From contig CALRNL020000001.1 in the NCBI GenBank assembly GCA_943369525.1, positions 1 to 64,000 of the forward strand: a stretch of 64,000 nucleotides of DNA, read 5' to 3'. How positions within the stretch are numbered: the stretch's first letter is position 1; each line of letters begins with the position of its first letter. This stretch comes from BAIKAL-G1 sp943369525 (lineage in GTDB: Bacteria; Cyanobacteriota; Cyanobacteriia; PCC-6307; Cyanobiaceae). Under the pieces are notes generated by a model. That model ran no database searches. It saw only the letters and a list, made by a program, of their open reading frames with translations, and was not told the origin of the DNA. Of this stretch, positions 18,499 to 26,855 are shown piece after piece. The translations under genes and the position numbers were made by a program.

Positions 18499-19212
18499 AT
18501 GAATCAAATTGAATGCCTGAACAGGCAGGCAGCTGAACTCCCAATTCGACGAAATGCTGAAGTGGTAGCTATCGGTGACGTCCATGGCTGTGTCACCCTG
18601 CTGCGGGAAACTATTCGGCCTTATCTGGGCAGTGGTGCTGAGTTGATTTTCTTAGGCGATCTGATCGATCGCTCTCCAGAACCCGATGGCGACCGGCAAG
18701 TGATTGAGCTAGTGCGGAAGCTGCAGTCCAACCCTGGGGACTTTGGCTTGGCAGGTGTGACGGTGCTGCGCGGTAACCATGAGCAAATGCTCCTCGATGC
18801 CTTGACGGAGGACGAGTCGGACGAGGCCACCGACCTTTGGCAATGGAATGGCGGCGATTCGGCGTTTCTAGAGACTGCTCGGGAGCATCAAGACTGGCTT
18901 GGGTCCCTTCCGCTGACAGCCATCCGGGGCAGCTATTTGTTTGTGCACGCCGGTGTGCGGCCTGGCCTAGAGCTGGAGGATCAGCAGGAGGACGATCTGC
19001 TCTGGATCCGCCGTCCCTTCCTGCAGAAACCCCATGGCCTCCCTTACATAGTGGTGCATGGCCATACGTTCAGGAGCGACTACAGCGTCACCCGCCTCCC
19101 CCATCGAATCGGGATCGACACAGGGGCCTTCGTCTCCGGCATTCTTACGGCGCTGCCGCTGTTTTGGGAGCAGCCTCAACAGCGAGAGCGCCGTGGGGTT
19201 TGCGCTGCATGA
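18499..19212 (+). CDS. PPP-family serine/threonine protein phosphatase
   Basis: The protein has 237 residues with all the PPP-family metal motifs: GDVHG (26-30), GDLIDR (53-58), GNHE (92-95), and later histidines in LFVHAGVRPG and VVHGHTF. This is the size and order of bacterial lambda-PP-like phosphatases, which hydrolyse phosphoserine/threonine (sometimes phosphotyrosine or dinucleotides) using two metal ions. ATG 18499 was chosen because homologous sequence begins shortly after it; in-frame sequence further upstream overlaps the previous gene. It lies between the VWA pair and the ADP-ribosylglycohydrolase. Confidence 0.85.
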   Translation: MNQIECLNRQAAELPIRRNAEVVAIGDVHGCVTLLRETIRPYLGSGAELIFLGDLIDRSPEPDGDRQVIELVRKLQSNPGDFGLAGVTVLRGNHEQMLLDALTEDESDEATDLWQWNGGDSAFLETAREHQDWLGSLPLTAIRGSYLFVHAGVRPGLELEDQQEDDLLWIRRPFLQKPHGLPYIVVHGHTFRSDYSVTRLPHRIGIDTGAFVSGILTALPLFWEQPQQRERRGVCAA

Positions 19213-19491
19213 TCCGTTCGTTGTTGACGCTGTGGATTAGCGTCTTCCAACTCTAGACGCTGCCCCCTCAACCGGCCTTGAAGCAGCTTATTTTGTTTGA
19301 CAATCAAAACTCTGTATCCAAGCCTAGAACGGCAAAATGGCAGTCGACCATTAATCTCCTCAAGACTAAACTACCCCTGTAAACGGAGAGCCTTGTCCCG
19401 TCATCGCGAGAGGTTGAGCAAAAATGAGCGAAAGCATTGTGTGTTCCAAGGGCATTCTCTTAATAGCTTATCAATTTTGATCGGAGGGTTG

Positions 19492-20478
19492 ATGAGGCAA
19501 CAGTATCTAGTCGATCACTCGTTGACGAAGTCTTGCGATCGCTTCCGCGGCTGCTTGCTCGGTCTTGCTGCCGGTGATGCAGTCGGCACCACGGCGGAAT
19601 TCCAGCCGCGCGGATCCTTCCCTCCAATCACGGGGATGGAGGGAGGTGGACCGTTTGCACTTAATCCCGGCGAGTGGACGGACGACACATCGATGGCGCT
19701 GTGCCTCGCCCACAGCCTGCTGGAGTGTGGCGGGTTTGATCCGGATGATCAGATGCGGCGCTACTGCGCATGGCAGGACGAGGGTTATCTCACCAGCAAC
19801 GGTATTTGTTTTGATATTGGCAACACCGTGAGCTGGGCCCTAGAGCATTTTCGCAGAACTGGCGATCCATTCAGTGGCAGTGATGATCTGCGCACGGCAG
19901 GAAACGGATCGATCATGCGGCTTGCGCCGGTGCCGATGGTGCTCCATCGACAGCCGGAACTGCTGGATCAATGGTGTGCGGATAGCTCCCGCACCACGCA
20001 CTCTGCCGCCGAATGCCTGGAGGCCTGTGTGCTCTTTGGGCGCATGCTTCAACGCGCTCTCGTTGGTCAGAGCAAGGAGGACATCCTGTTTTCGAATCAC
20101 GCGGAGGATTTCAGTCAGCCAACTATTTGCCAACTGGCTGCAGGTCTCTACCGCAATCACAGCCCCGAAGACATCCGCGGCAACGGCTATGTGGTTAGGA
20201 GCTTAGAGGCTGCACTTTGGTGCTTCTGGACCACGGATAGCTTTGAGGTAGCGATATTAAAAGCCGCCAATCTTGGAGAGGATGCGGATACCACTGCAGC
20301 CGTGTGCGGACAGCTGGCTGGAGCTTATTACGGAGAGAACGGTATTCCAGATCAGTGGCTGAATAGCCTGGTGGAGCGCGATGGGATCTCGCAACTGGCT
20401 GATCGGTTGATGGCTCTGTCTTCAACAGCGCGGTTGACCACGCTAGCTCCATTATTAGAAATGGCTCCGCGGAAATGA
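19492..20478 (+). CDS. ADP-ribosylglycohydrolase (DraG-like)
   Basis: The protein has 328 residues. It has the DraG/ARH fold signatures: FRGCLLGLAAGDAVGTTAEF near residue 18, the first metal site EWTDDTSMAL (61-70), GNGSIMRLAPVPMV, and the second metal site GEDADTTAAVCGQLAGAYYG near residue 270. These enzymes remove ADP-ribose from protein or nucleic acid. ATG 19492 has a good Shine-Dalgarno sequence (CGGAGGG). Its place after a phosphatase and a VWA protein suggests reversal of two kinds of modification within one signalling cassette. No ADP-ribosyltransferase is visible in the window. Confidence 0.9.
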   Translation: MRQQYLVDHSLTKSCDRFRGCLLGLAAGDAVGTTAEFQPRGSFPPITGMEGGGPFALNPGEWTDDTSMALCLAHSLLECGGFDPDDQMRRYCAWQDEGYLTSNGICFDIGNTVSWALEHFRRTGDPFSGSDDLRTAGNGSIMRLAPVPMVLHRQPELLDQWCADSSRTTHSAAECLEACVLFGRMLQRALVGQSKEDILFSNHAEDFSQPTICQLAAGLYRNHSPEDIRGNGYVVRSLEAALWCFWTTDSFEVAILKAANLGEDADTTAAVCGQLAGAYYGENGIPDQWLNSLVERDGISQLADRLMALSSTARLTTLAPLLEMAPRK

Positions 20479-20495
20479 TGCGTTGACGTCGAGGA

Positions 20496-20756
20496 ATGAT
20501 GCTTGTAACATACTCAAGTCATTCCGAGTTTACTGGCATGGACGACCTCTCCGATCAACGGCTACGTCAGGCTTGCATGGATCACTGCGCCAGATTGATG
20601 TCGATGCAAAAGTTATTTAGGTATAATTCTGACGCGGAAGAGGCTGAGAGGTTGGTACACAAAGCTTGCCATGAGGTGCGGAAGTTGCTTGAACCGCATA
20701 TGACTCCCGAGGAAAGTGAAACCCTTAGTGATCAGATTACCTATGCTCAGGCCTAA
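20496..20756 (+). CDS. small helical protein after draG-like gene
   Basis: The protein has 86 residues, or 72 from ATG 20538. It is mostly helical and charged (DDLSDQRLRQACMDHCARLM, then AEEAERLVHKACHEVRKLLE). It lies 17 bases after the glycohydrolase gene and is probably the last gene of the cassette. No family is recognised. Confidence 0.5.
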   Translation: MMLVTYSSHSEFTGMDDLSDQRLRQACMDHCARLMSMQKLFRYNSDAEEAERLVHKACHEVRKLLEPHMTPEESETLSDQITYAQA

Positions 20757-20889
20757 TGATTCTTCTGTGGCAACCCCACAGCATTGTGACCATCTTGTTG
20801 GGCTATTCCTGAGTTCTGGCCTGCCTTTAGGCGCGATGTCGGTGAAGGCCTGTTTGGCCTGGGCTTGAGTCCGTCAAGCTCGCGCCTTC

Positions 20890-21045
20890 GCTGAGGCGGC
20901 TGTGCAATGAATGAGCAATGTTGGTCTTGGTTCAGGGGATCAGGCTGCTCGTGGCCTGGTTTTGTTTCGGCTTCTCCATAGTCCGACTGCGTTTTGGTCA
21001 AGGAATCGGAGTTCGTTCCCTGCACGCTGGTGCTGAGTCACTCAC
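20890..21045 (+). repeat. dispersed repeat family, copy 1
   Basis: The sequence from about 20890 matches copy 2 (25554-25763) over most of its length. From ATG 20907 it encodes MNEQCWSWFRGSG, the counterpart of MKEKCLVWFKGSA in copy 2, but an in-frame TAG stops it after 24 codons. Similarity continues to the segment corresponding to EFVPCTL. It is a decayed copy and covers most of the gap between the cassette and the DUF1651 gene. Confidence 0.6.
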
Positions 21046-21299
21046 CACTGGGGCGGGCAAGGACTCCAGCCCTGTTTGCGGCTTTCACTCCAGAGCTGGG
21101 CGGCCTCCTTGCGGCTCAGCTCACGGCGGTGCTTGAGCAGGGGGATTGCTTCGCCGGGCAGCAGTTCGCCGGTGATGATCTCCAGCCGCTGGCTGTAGAA
21201 ATCCCAGCGAACCGGGCGGAAGCGCAACACGGCGCGGCCATCACTCAGCCACCAGGTGCGTGAGGTGTAAGGAGGTAGCGGACTGGGGTCTTGGCTCAT
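21042..21299 (-). CDS. DUF1651 domain protein
   Basis: The protein has 85 residues (start MSQDPSPLPPYTSRTWWLSD). The pattern SDGRAVLRFRPVRWDFYSQR, then LLKHRRELSRKEAAQLWSES, matches DUF1651, a short family found mainly in marine and freshwater picocyanobacteria; function is unknown. Its ATG overlaps the stop of the upstream gene (ATGA at 21296-21299), so the two are translated together. This is a useful taxonomic marker. Confidence 0.8.
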   Translation of the reverse strand: MSQDPSPLPPYTSRTWWLSDGRAVLRFRPVRWDFYSQRLEIITGELLPGEAIPLLKHRRELSRKEAAQLWSESRKQGWSPCPPQW

Positions 21300-21550
21300 G
21301 CCGCTTCCGGCGCCCAACCCCGCGGGCCGGTCGTCTCGCCGGCCCAGTTGGGGCAACGGTGGGTGAGGTGCTCGCCCTGGCCGATCAGGCCTTGGTGGAA
21401 CTGGCAGGTAAGCAAGGGGATCTCGCCCTCACCGAGGTGATGGCGGAAGGAGCGGCAGGTCAGGCAGACCTGCTTGCTGCGGCTTGTGATCAGCAGGGAA
21501 GAATCCAGCTGGGGCCAGCTTTCTGGTGCCTGCAGGAGGGACGGGGCCAT
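21296..21550 (-). CDS. small Cys/His-rich hypothetical protein
   Basis: The protein has 84 residues. CLTCRSF, then LLTCQFH and a later HRCPNW, give a C-x2-C...C-x2-H...H-x-C pattern that may bind zinc. The N-terminal 25 residues are unremarkable. It is translationally coupled to the DUF1651 gene. Function is unknown. Confidence 0.6.
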   Translation of the reverse strand: MAPSLLQAPESWPQLDSSLLITSRSKQVCLTCRSFRHHLGEGEIPLLTCQFHQGLIGQGEHLTHRCPNWAGETTGPRGWAPEAA

Positions 21551-21761
21551 GGCTGGACTAGGGCGATGCGTACTTCTGTACTAGCAGGGAAGGGCTGGCT
21601 TTATCTGCCCTTCCCGGGGTGCCTGGCTGGCTGGAGGTGCTGCGGCTCCATGGGCCTAGGAGCGCCCGGTGTTGGGTCGCGTCGCTTCTTTTGCCTCCTG
21701 TTTCCGACTTTGTCGATCAGCTGTCTTGTCAGGTTCCAGGTGACTTGATCCCGCCTGCCCC

Positions 21762-22001
21762 TTACTGGGGGCTGGTTGACTTGGGCCGCTCTAGCCGTTC
21801 GGCCAGCCAGACTTTGATGATCGATTGACGGGTTACCCCGAGGCGATTGGCTTCTTGGTCGAGTTGCTCCACCATCCAAATGGGGAAATCGACGTTGACA
21901 CGCTTTTGCGCGTGCCGCTGACGGCGCGCAGCGGAAACATCAAGCACCTCGATGATGGATTCACCGTCTTCAAAACGGTGATCGAACTCAGAGCTGTTCA
22001 T
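21762..22001 (-). CDS. BrnA/CopG-type antitoxin, toxin gene not seen
   Basis: The protein has 79 residues. The C-terminal part RVNVDFPIWMVEQLDQEANR and LGVTRQSIIKVWLAERLE is a ribbon-helix-helix DNA-binding domain typical of BrnA antitoxins, which follow brnT toxin genes. The 79 bases upstream contain no toxin frame and beyond them is a different toxin-antitoxin pair, so the antitoxin appears orphaned. It may act on its own promoter or on related loci. Confidence 0.7.
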   Translation of the reverse strand: MNSSEFDHRFEDGESIIEVLDVSAARRQRHAQKRVNVDFPIWMVEQLDQEANRLGVTRQSIIKVWLAERLERPKSTSPQ

Positions 22002-22080
22002 GACGCTGATAGGGTTCCATTTCGTTGTTTTTAGGCAATCGGGAATTGCTCAATCTCTGAGCTGCTGGAGCTTTCACTTG

Positions 22081-22401
22081 TCATGGGATTGGGATCTCTT
22101 GATAAATTCCAGGCTGCATCGAGTCAGTGGCTGTTGCAATCATGACGGTCGCATTGCGAATGCGCGGCCAGCTGGTGGTTGTTAGGACCATGATGGCAAT
22201 GATCCGTTCTTTGAGATTCTGTTGATAGCGCAGGTTTGTATCCGTAGTGATCAGTAGCTCAAAGCCTTCCAGTTCTGCTAAACGAATTAGGTCACCATTG
22301 CTCACTGATGACCAGCCCTGCTCGTAGGCTGTTGAGACTTGATGGCCAATGAGAAAACGCCTTAAGGGCACAGGCGTTCCTTGGTCAAAAAGAATGCGCA
22401 T
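22081..22401 (-). CDS. DUF5615 PIN-like toxin
   Basis: The protein has 106 residues. MRILFDQGTPVPLRRFL with an early Asp, GWSSVSNGDLIRLAELEGFE and LLITTDTNLRYQQNL are the hallmarks of the DUF5615 PIN-like family (acidic residues at the start and in the TTDT strand). These proteins are paired with DUF433 antitoxins and are thought to be ribonucleases. Its ATG directly follows the antitoxin stop (TAA-ATG). Confidence 0.8.
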   Translation of the reverse strand: MRILFDQGTPVPLRRFLIGHQVSTAYEQGWSSVSNGDLIRLAELEGFELLITTDTNLRYQQNLKERIIAIMVLTTTSWPRIRNATVMIATATDSMQPGIYQEIPIP

Positions 22402-22638
22402 TTATGCAACCAAAGCGGCTGTGCTCTTGGCTGCATGTTCTAAAATGAGACGTGCTTGCTGCATGGTGATTCCCGGAAACAGGTCCACGAATTCCGTGAT
22501 AGAAACTCCGTCTTCTAGGTTCTCAAAGAGTGCTGCAACGGGCACCCTTGTCCCTCTAAATACCCAGGCGCCACTGACCCGCAGCGGATCCTGCTCAACG
22601 GCTGAACAGCCTGCCCAGCCTAGATTTTTGCTTTCCAT
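22402..22638 (-). CDS. DUF433 antitoxin
   Basis: The protein has 78 residues from ATG 22638. VSGAWVFRGTRVPVAALFEN, then DGVSITEFVDLFPGITMQQA, is the DUF433 winged-helix signature. It is the usual antitoxin upstream of a DUF5615 toxin. ATG 22683 would add 15 residues of unlikely sequence. Autoregulation is expected from the family. Confidence 0.8.
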   Translation of the reverse strand: MESKNLGWAGCSAVEQDPLRVSGAWVFRGTRVPVAALFENLEDGVSITEFVDLFPGITMQQARLILEHAAKSTAALVA

Positions 22639-22707
22639 CGAGTTGCCCAACTCCCTCGATTCAGCGTAGCCGGCGTTTTCCAAGCTTCTGACAGCACTCT
22701 CATTCCT

Positions 22708-23706
22708 TCATTTCCTGCCCTTCACCTGCACCAGATATGCCTCAACCCAGTCATGGTGCTGCTTCTGGGTAATCGCAGCCGCCACAGAAGCACCCTCAGC
22801 TAGACGGAACCGCTGCCGGAAGGCCGTGACCAAGGCTTCCCGCTGGGGCCTAGGCAGGCCGCGGATGGCGCCATGGAGCTGCTGGATCACCTCAGGCGCT
22901 AGAGCCGCAAGGCCAACAGCGCTGGGCTCCGCCTGCGAGATCGCCAGGGTCGTGGCCTGCACCTGGGGCCTGATCGCCCTCGTCTCCTCCACTTGCTGGG
23001 GCTGACCTCCTTGCCTTGAGACGCCCTGTCTTTGAGGACCCCGCTCCTCCCGCACCGAACTGGTGACCTGCCGCTGCTGCTTGTCGTACAGGGCCAGTCC
23101 AAAGGGATTGCCAAAGGTCATCAGGGCCCGTTTCATCGCATCGGTTTCGGCCTCCTTGAGGGCGGATTCATGGGCCAAGCCCAGATCCATGTCGATCCCG
23201 TGGCCTGCGCCGCTGCCCTCGCGTACCAGGATGTGGTCCCCAACGGTCTGGCTGCCTAGGCGGATGCGGACCCGGGCGATGTAGGTGACCCCCCAGCCGG
23301 GCTTCTGCTCTCGGCCAATGGGGCGCTGACTTTCAGCAACGCAGCGAAGCTCGATCGTTTCCCGCTGCCAGCCGTCAAAGCCAAAGATCCGGTTTGCTTC
23401 CTTGATCGCTACCCATCCCTCCAAATAATTGAGGGAGCGCCCGGCCTGGGAGCGGGTCTGGACATTGGCCCGGTTGAGGGGGGCGGCTAGGGCGATGGTT
23501 TGCTCGGGGGAGAGCAGCCCGGTAGGTGTTGCTGAGGCTGTGGCTGGGATGTCCGGTAGCCGGGGGCTGGTGGGCCTTTCGACCTCTGGGATAGCCGGAA
23601 CATCGGCCTCTGGTCGGCGCAGCAGCTGCAGAGCGGATGACTTCTGGACCGGGCTGGCTGGAGCGGCTGGCCTGGATCCGTTGGTGGTGGGGATGGTGCT
23701 GGTCAT
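22708..23706 (-). CDS. Rad52/22-like single-strand annealing protein
   Basis: The protein has 332 residues. A Pro/Ala-rich N-terminus (1-85) precedes the annealing domain: LNYLEGWVAIKEANRIFGFD, then GWQRETIEL, VTYIARVRIRLG, and ESALKEAETDAMKRALMTFG. This is the Rad52-fold family used by phages and plasmids to anneal single strands. The C-terminal 110 residues are Gln/Arg-rich and less conserved. With the Gp157 and SLOG genes upstream it forms a minus-strand module typical of phage early regions. Confidence 0.8.
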   Translation of the reverse strand: MTSTIPTTNGSRPAAPASPVQKSSALQLLRRPEADVPAIPEVERPTSPRLPDIPATASATPTGLLSPEQTIALAAPLNRANVQTRSQAGRSLNYLEGWVAIKEANRIFGFDGWQRETIELRCVAESQRPIGREQKPGWGVTYIARVRIRLGSQTVGDHILVREGSGAGHGIDMDLGLAHESALKEAETDAMKRALMTFGNPFGLALYDKQQRQVTSSVREERGPQRQGVSRQGGQPQQVEETRAIRPQVQATTLAISQAEPSAVGLAALAPEVIQQLHGAIRGLPRPQREALVTAFRQRFRLAEGASVAAAITQKQHHDWVEAYLVQVKGRK

Positions 23707-23797
23707 GGCTTGGGGTGGAGCGTTGGGCGGACTGGATCGGAAGGGAAGGGGGCCTGGCTTTCTCGCCCGGCCCTGAATCGAAACCCCCTTGGGGGGG

Positions 23798-24421
23798 TCA
23801 GTGGATCGACCAGCTGCGCCGGGTTATCAGCTGGGCGCCTTGGATCTGCTGGCCGGCCTTGAGTGCTGCCTTGATCGCCCCCTTATCGGGCGCCGTGGCC
23901 GTGGTGACGCGCAGCCACTCGGGCGCAAGCTCCTCTTCTGCGCTGATCTCGACGGCCTCACTGCGGCGGCTGGTGAGCTCGTGGTGGGGGAAGGAGAAAC
24001 GGGTAGCTGCCGGTTGCAGCCGGGTAAGCACGAACACCAGGGTGGTTTCAAGGGCATCGGCCCGGCGCTGATCGCACTTGGCAAGTTCCACCAGGCGTTT
24101 GGCCTGTTGCTGGCGGTAGCTCCCCTGGGCGCGCAGGTGATCGATCACCCAGCAGGTGGCATCGGCCTTACGGGCCAGGGCTTCCCGGTTGCCTTCCTCA
24201 ACGAGGAGGGCATCCTCTAGGGATGCAATGGCGGCCTGCTGCTGCTCGGGCTCATCGGCCTCCAGCTGATCGGCTAGGCGGGCGATGCGGCTGGTGAGCT
24301 CCTGGGCCTCGATGCCGAGGTGCCAGAGGCTGGGGGTTCCTTGAACTGGTGCAGCAGGAGCTGGGAGGGCTACGGCCTTGGGGCCGATGGGGGCCAGTGC
24401 GGCGGAGGTGGAGCGGGGCAT
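23798..24421 (-). CDS. siphovirus Gp157-family protein
   Basis: The protein has 207 residues. The pattern LEDALLVEEGNREALARKAD, then CWVIDHLRAQGSYRQQQAKR and late APDKGAIKAALKAGQQIQGA, matches the Gp157 family, small helical proteins found beside recombinases in phages and plasmids. Specific function is unknown; a role in phage recombination or resistance has been suggested. It lies between the Rad52-like and SLOG genes on the same strand. Confidence 0.75.
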   Translation of the reverse strand: MPRSTSAALAPIGPKAVALPAPAAPVQGTPSLWHLGIEAQELTSRIARLADQLEADEPEQQQAAIASLEDALLVEEGNREALARKADATCWVIDHLRAQGSYRQQQAKRLVELAKCDQRRADALETTLVFVLTRLQPAATRFSFPHHELTSRRSEAVEISAEEELAPEWLRVTTATAPDKGAIKAALKAGQQIQGAQLITRRSWSIH

Positions 24422-24466
24422 GGGACTAGGGCAAAGGGCTTGAAAGGAACGACGGGATGGCAGGGC

Positions 24467-24955
24467 CTAGGAGCCCTCAGGCCCTGGTGGCTTGATCTCG
24501 ACCAGGGCGATGGGCTCTCCATCGGCGGCGATCAGGTGACGGGCCTGGCGCAGCAGGGAGGCAGTGCCTGCAGCGCCTGGGAAGGCGACAACCAGCACCG
24601 AGGCCAGGGCTGGGGCTGCCTCTTCCAGGGCCCGGCGCAGCATCACGCCATTGCGCAACGGGCCAGCGGCCCGGCCATAGCGGCCCCATTCGGCAGCGAT
24701 CACCTCCACCGGCCAACCCAGGTAGTGGGCGGCTTGCTCGATCAGGCGATCGGCACCGCGGGCACCGCCATGGAGGAGGATCTCAACGGGGCGGCCGGCA
24801 CTGGCCTGAAGCAGGGCGGCGGTGATCTGATCACCAGGCCAATCGAGGGCACGGCCACCACCGGCCACGATCACTAGAGGGGCTGATTCATCGCTGAGGG
24901 GATCACAACGGGAGCGCGCCAAGGCGGCGGCCTGGAAATCAAGGATCTGGGCCAT
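24467..24955 (-). CDS. DUF2493/YspA-type SLOG domain protein
   Basis: The protein has 162 residues. PLVIVAGGGRALDWPGDQIT, then ILLHGGARGADRLIEQAAHY, EVIAAEWGRYGRAAGPLRNG and a final VVAFPGAAGTAS show the nucleotide-binding SLOG fold with its HGGARGAD loop. In phages and plasmids this family accompanies recombination genes; other SLOG proteins sense nucleotide signals. It is the first gene of the module running left to the Rad52-like gene. Confidence 0.8.
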   Translation of the reverse strand: MAQILDFQAAALARSRCDPLSDESAPLVIVAGGGRALDWPGDQITAALLQASAGRPVEILLHGGARGADRLIEQAAHYLGWPVEVIAAEWGRYGRAAGPLRNGVMLRRALEEAAPALASVLVVAFPGAAGTASLLRQARHLIAADGEPIALVEIKPPGPEGS

Positions 24956-25553
24956 TGGCTACAGGCAAAACAACAACGCACCAAGCTCCGATCAGCGCCT
25001 TGTGGGGCGGGATGGGAGGAGCAAACCCAGCTCTTGGCGGGCCTTCCTGGTGGCCTTAATTCTATCAATACGGGCGTACTATGAGCCGTTTTGGCTGATT
25101 AGGAAGGGTGATCTTTGAGGCTGGCCAAAGGGTTTGGGGTGAACCAAAAAGGTGGAACAATGGGGCCGGATCGGGCGGGACTTAGGTGATAGCCAGGGCG
25201 CTATTAATGGCGCAATGCCAATGCAAAAGCACGCAAATTTGATCCGTAATTTCACTGATTAATCGGCGCCTGCCATGGGAATCCTTCGCCACCGCAGCCG
25301 CGGGAGGGGAGCTCTGGCCTTGTTGACCCAACAGCACCAGCCCCCGGCGGCGGCGTTCACAGAACCTCAGGCGAGGGCAAGGGTGCGGCGCAGCCGCACT
25401 CGCAACGCCCTTGCGCCGCCTGACACAATCCAGCCCCGCCGCCGGATTGCCTGCTATCAGATTGGGGAGCCCAGTGCTGCTGGGCGGTCTGGGTCTGAAT
25501 GGGCCGTGCTCATGCGTGGCAAACTCCGAGCCTGGGTTGCGGCTGGCTGAGCA
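24956..25553. other. intergenic stretch upstream of the recombination module
   Basis: About 600 bases without a convincing gene. It must hold the promoter of the SLOG-Gp157-Rad52 module. A plus frame (25275-25550) and a long minus frame (25182-25832) are arginine/proline-rich and look like GC-driven chance frames. The right part leads directly into repeat copy 2. Confidence 0.4.
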
Positions 25554-25763
25554 GTGAAGGAAAAGTGCTTGGTGTGGTTCAAGGGATCGGCTAGCTGGTT
25601 GCTTGGCTTTGTCGCCTCGCCCTCGCCCAAGCCCGAGCACGTGCTGGTTGAAGCACTGGAGTTTGTGCCTTGCACCTTGCCCCTGTGGCGGGTGACGTGC
25701 AACCAGCCGGAGGACCAGAACTTGGGCCCGGTCGTTCCTGAAGGAGCCGTTTGGAAGGCGTGA
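25554..25763 (+). repeat. dispersed repeat family, copy 2 (open frame intact)
   Basis: This is the best-preserved of four copies. From GTG 25554 it encodes 69 residues: KEKCLVWFKGSASWLLGFVA, then EALEFVPCTLPLWRVTCNQP and a final GPVVPEGAVWKA, followed by TGA. Copies at 20890, 26655 and 27601 match at nucleotide level and share the peptide end but have stops or truncations. The intact frame may be the source gene or a fortunate copy. It lies directly downstream of mazF (minus strand). Confidence 0.65.
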
Positions 25764-25882
25764 ATTGAGGAGCCGGGTAGGCCCTGTCTTCTGGGGACAT
25801 TCGGCGGAGCTGTTGCAGACAATAGCAGGCAAGAAATGTCATGGCCAGTGAATCAAAGACAGCCCAAGCCGCCATACCCCAG

Positions 25883-26272
25883 CTAGGGAAACAGCCCAAG
25901 GATTTGGCCGACAATTTCTTGGACTTCAGATAACTTTGACGTTGTGATCTTCCCCATTGGATGGGGTTTGGCACCCCTGGCTCGCCAATCGAATGATTTT
26001 ATTTGCTGACAAAGTATGTAGCTGTTGTAGCCACTCCGGCCTTCTATGGGTCCAAGATCTACCGAGAGGCTAGATCCTTGGTTATAGGCAGCAGAGGACA
26101 TGGCGCAACCAACGACAAGGCCTACCCTGCGGTTAAAGCTGGCTGGCGAAAGGACCGCAAAAGGATGGTGATCCCTCATCTCCCGGCCGGCCTGGGGGTT
26201 GTGATCAATCCAGATCACGTCGCCGCGATCGGGAACCCACTGGGGCTCCGATTTGATTGGCCTTGGGCTCAT
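25883..26272 (-). CDS. mazF: MazF/PemK-type toxin
   Basis: The protein has 129 residues from ATG 26272. VPDRGDVIWIDHNPQAGREM, then HHPFAVLSPASFNRRVGLVV, and SYILCQQIKSFDWRARG match the MazF/PemK endoribonuclease fold, including the conserved GDV strand, the H-P-x-x-VLS strand and the basic R-x-x-G loop. Its start overlaps the antitoxin stop (ATGA). The locus is bracketed by repeat copies 2 and 3. Confidence 0.85.
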   Translation of the reverse strand: MSPRPIKSEPQWVPDRGDVIWIDHNPQAGREMRDHHPFAVLSPASFNRRVGLVVGCAMSSAAYNQGSSLSVDLGPIEGRSGYNSYILCQQIKSFDWRARGAKPHPMGKITTSKLSEVQEIVGQILGLFP

Positions 26273-26520
26273 GGGATCAGTTCGGTTCCGACGGGCTGCC
26301 AATCCATTCGCTCAACGGGATCATCTGCGCTTGGATTAAATGCAGCAAGCCGATCGTCTAGACTCAGTCTTGGGCTTACTGCCCGTATCAAGATACCGTC
26401 CTCAACGACTGAAAGTTCGACGTCTTGGTCTTCTTGTAGATGCGCCTGTCTGGCAATCGCGGCGGGGAGCCTGATTCCGAGACTATTGCCCCAGCGACGC
26501 AACGATTGACGAGCAGGCAT
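26269..26520 (-). CDS. mazE: MazE-type (AbrB-fold) antitoxin
   Basis: The protein has 83 residues from ATG 26520. RRWGNSLGIRLPAAIARQAH is the swapped-hairpin DNA-binding motif of MazE, followed by DVELSVVEDGILIRAV and an acidic C-terminal tail that would wrap the toxin (LDDRLAAFNPSADDPVERMD). It is upstream of and coupled to mazF, as usual, and such complexes repress their own promoter. ATG 26544 is an alternative start. Confidence 0.85.
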   Translation of the reverse strand: MPARQSLRRWGNSLGIRLPAAIARQAHLQEDQDVELSVVEDGILIRAVSPRLSLDDRLAAFNPSADDPVERMDWQPVGTELIP

Positions 26521-26654
26521 CGGGCGAGAGAGGGGCGACACCATGGTGACCACACGTTTAAACTTCAGTATACACGGATGACTGGGTCCATCGGGGGCGG
26601 TGCTGGTGGCCATCCAAATGCTCAGCGCCCGAGGCGACGCCACTGGAATGGGCG

Positions 26655-26842
26655 GGGGTCATGGGATCGGCTAGCTGACGGCCTGGCTTTGTCGCCTAGC
26701 CCTCTCCCAAGCCTGACCGCGTGCTGGTGGAGGCCCTGGAGTTTGTGCCTTGCACCGTGCACCTCTGGCGGGTTGCCTGCAGCAGCCGGAGGACCTTAAC
26801 CAGGGCTCGTGCGTACCCAGGAAGCGGTGTGGAAGGCGTTGA
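26655..26842 (+). repeat. dispersed repeat family, copy 3 (degenerate)
   Basis: The sequence matches copy 2 closely (GGGATCGGCTAGCTG, then CCTGGAGTTTGTGCCTTGCA) but the frame is broken by TGA and TAG. It lies between the mazE promoter side and the stop of the cupin gene, in the same orientation as copy 2. Confidence 0.65.
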
Positions 26843-26855
26843 TGCTGAGACCAGC

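Noticed and set aside
25182..25832. Long minus-strand open frame (216 codons)
   Set aside because: Arginine/proline-rich and runs antisense to repeat copy 2 and an intergenic stretch; no domain-like composition.
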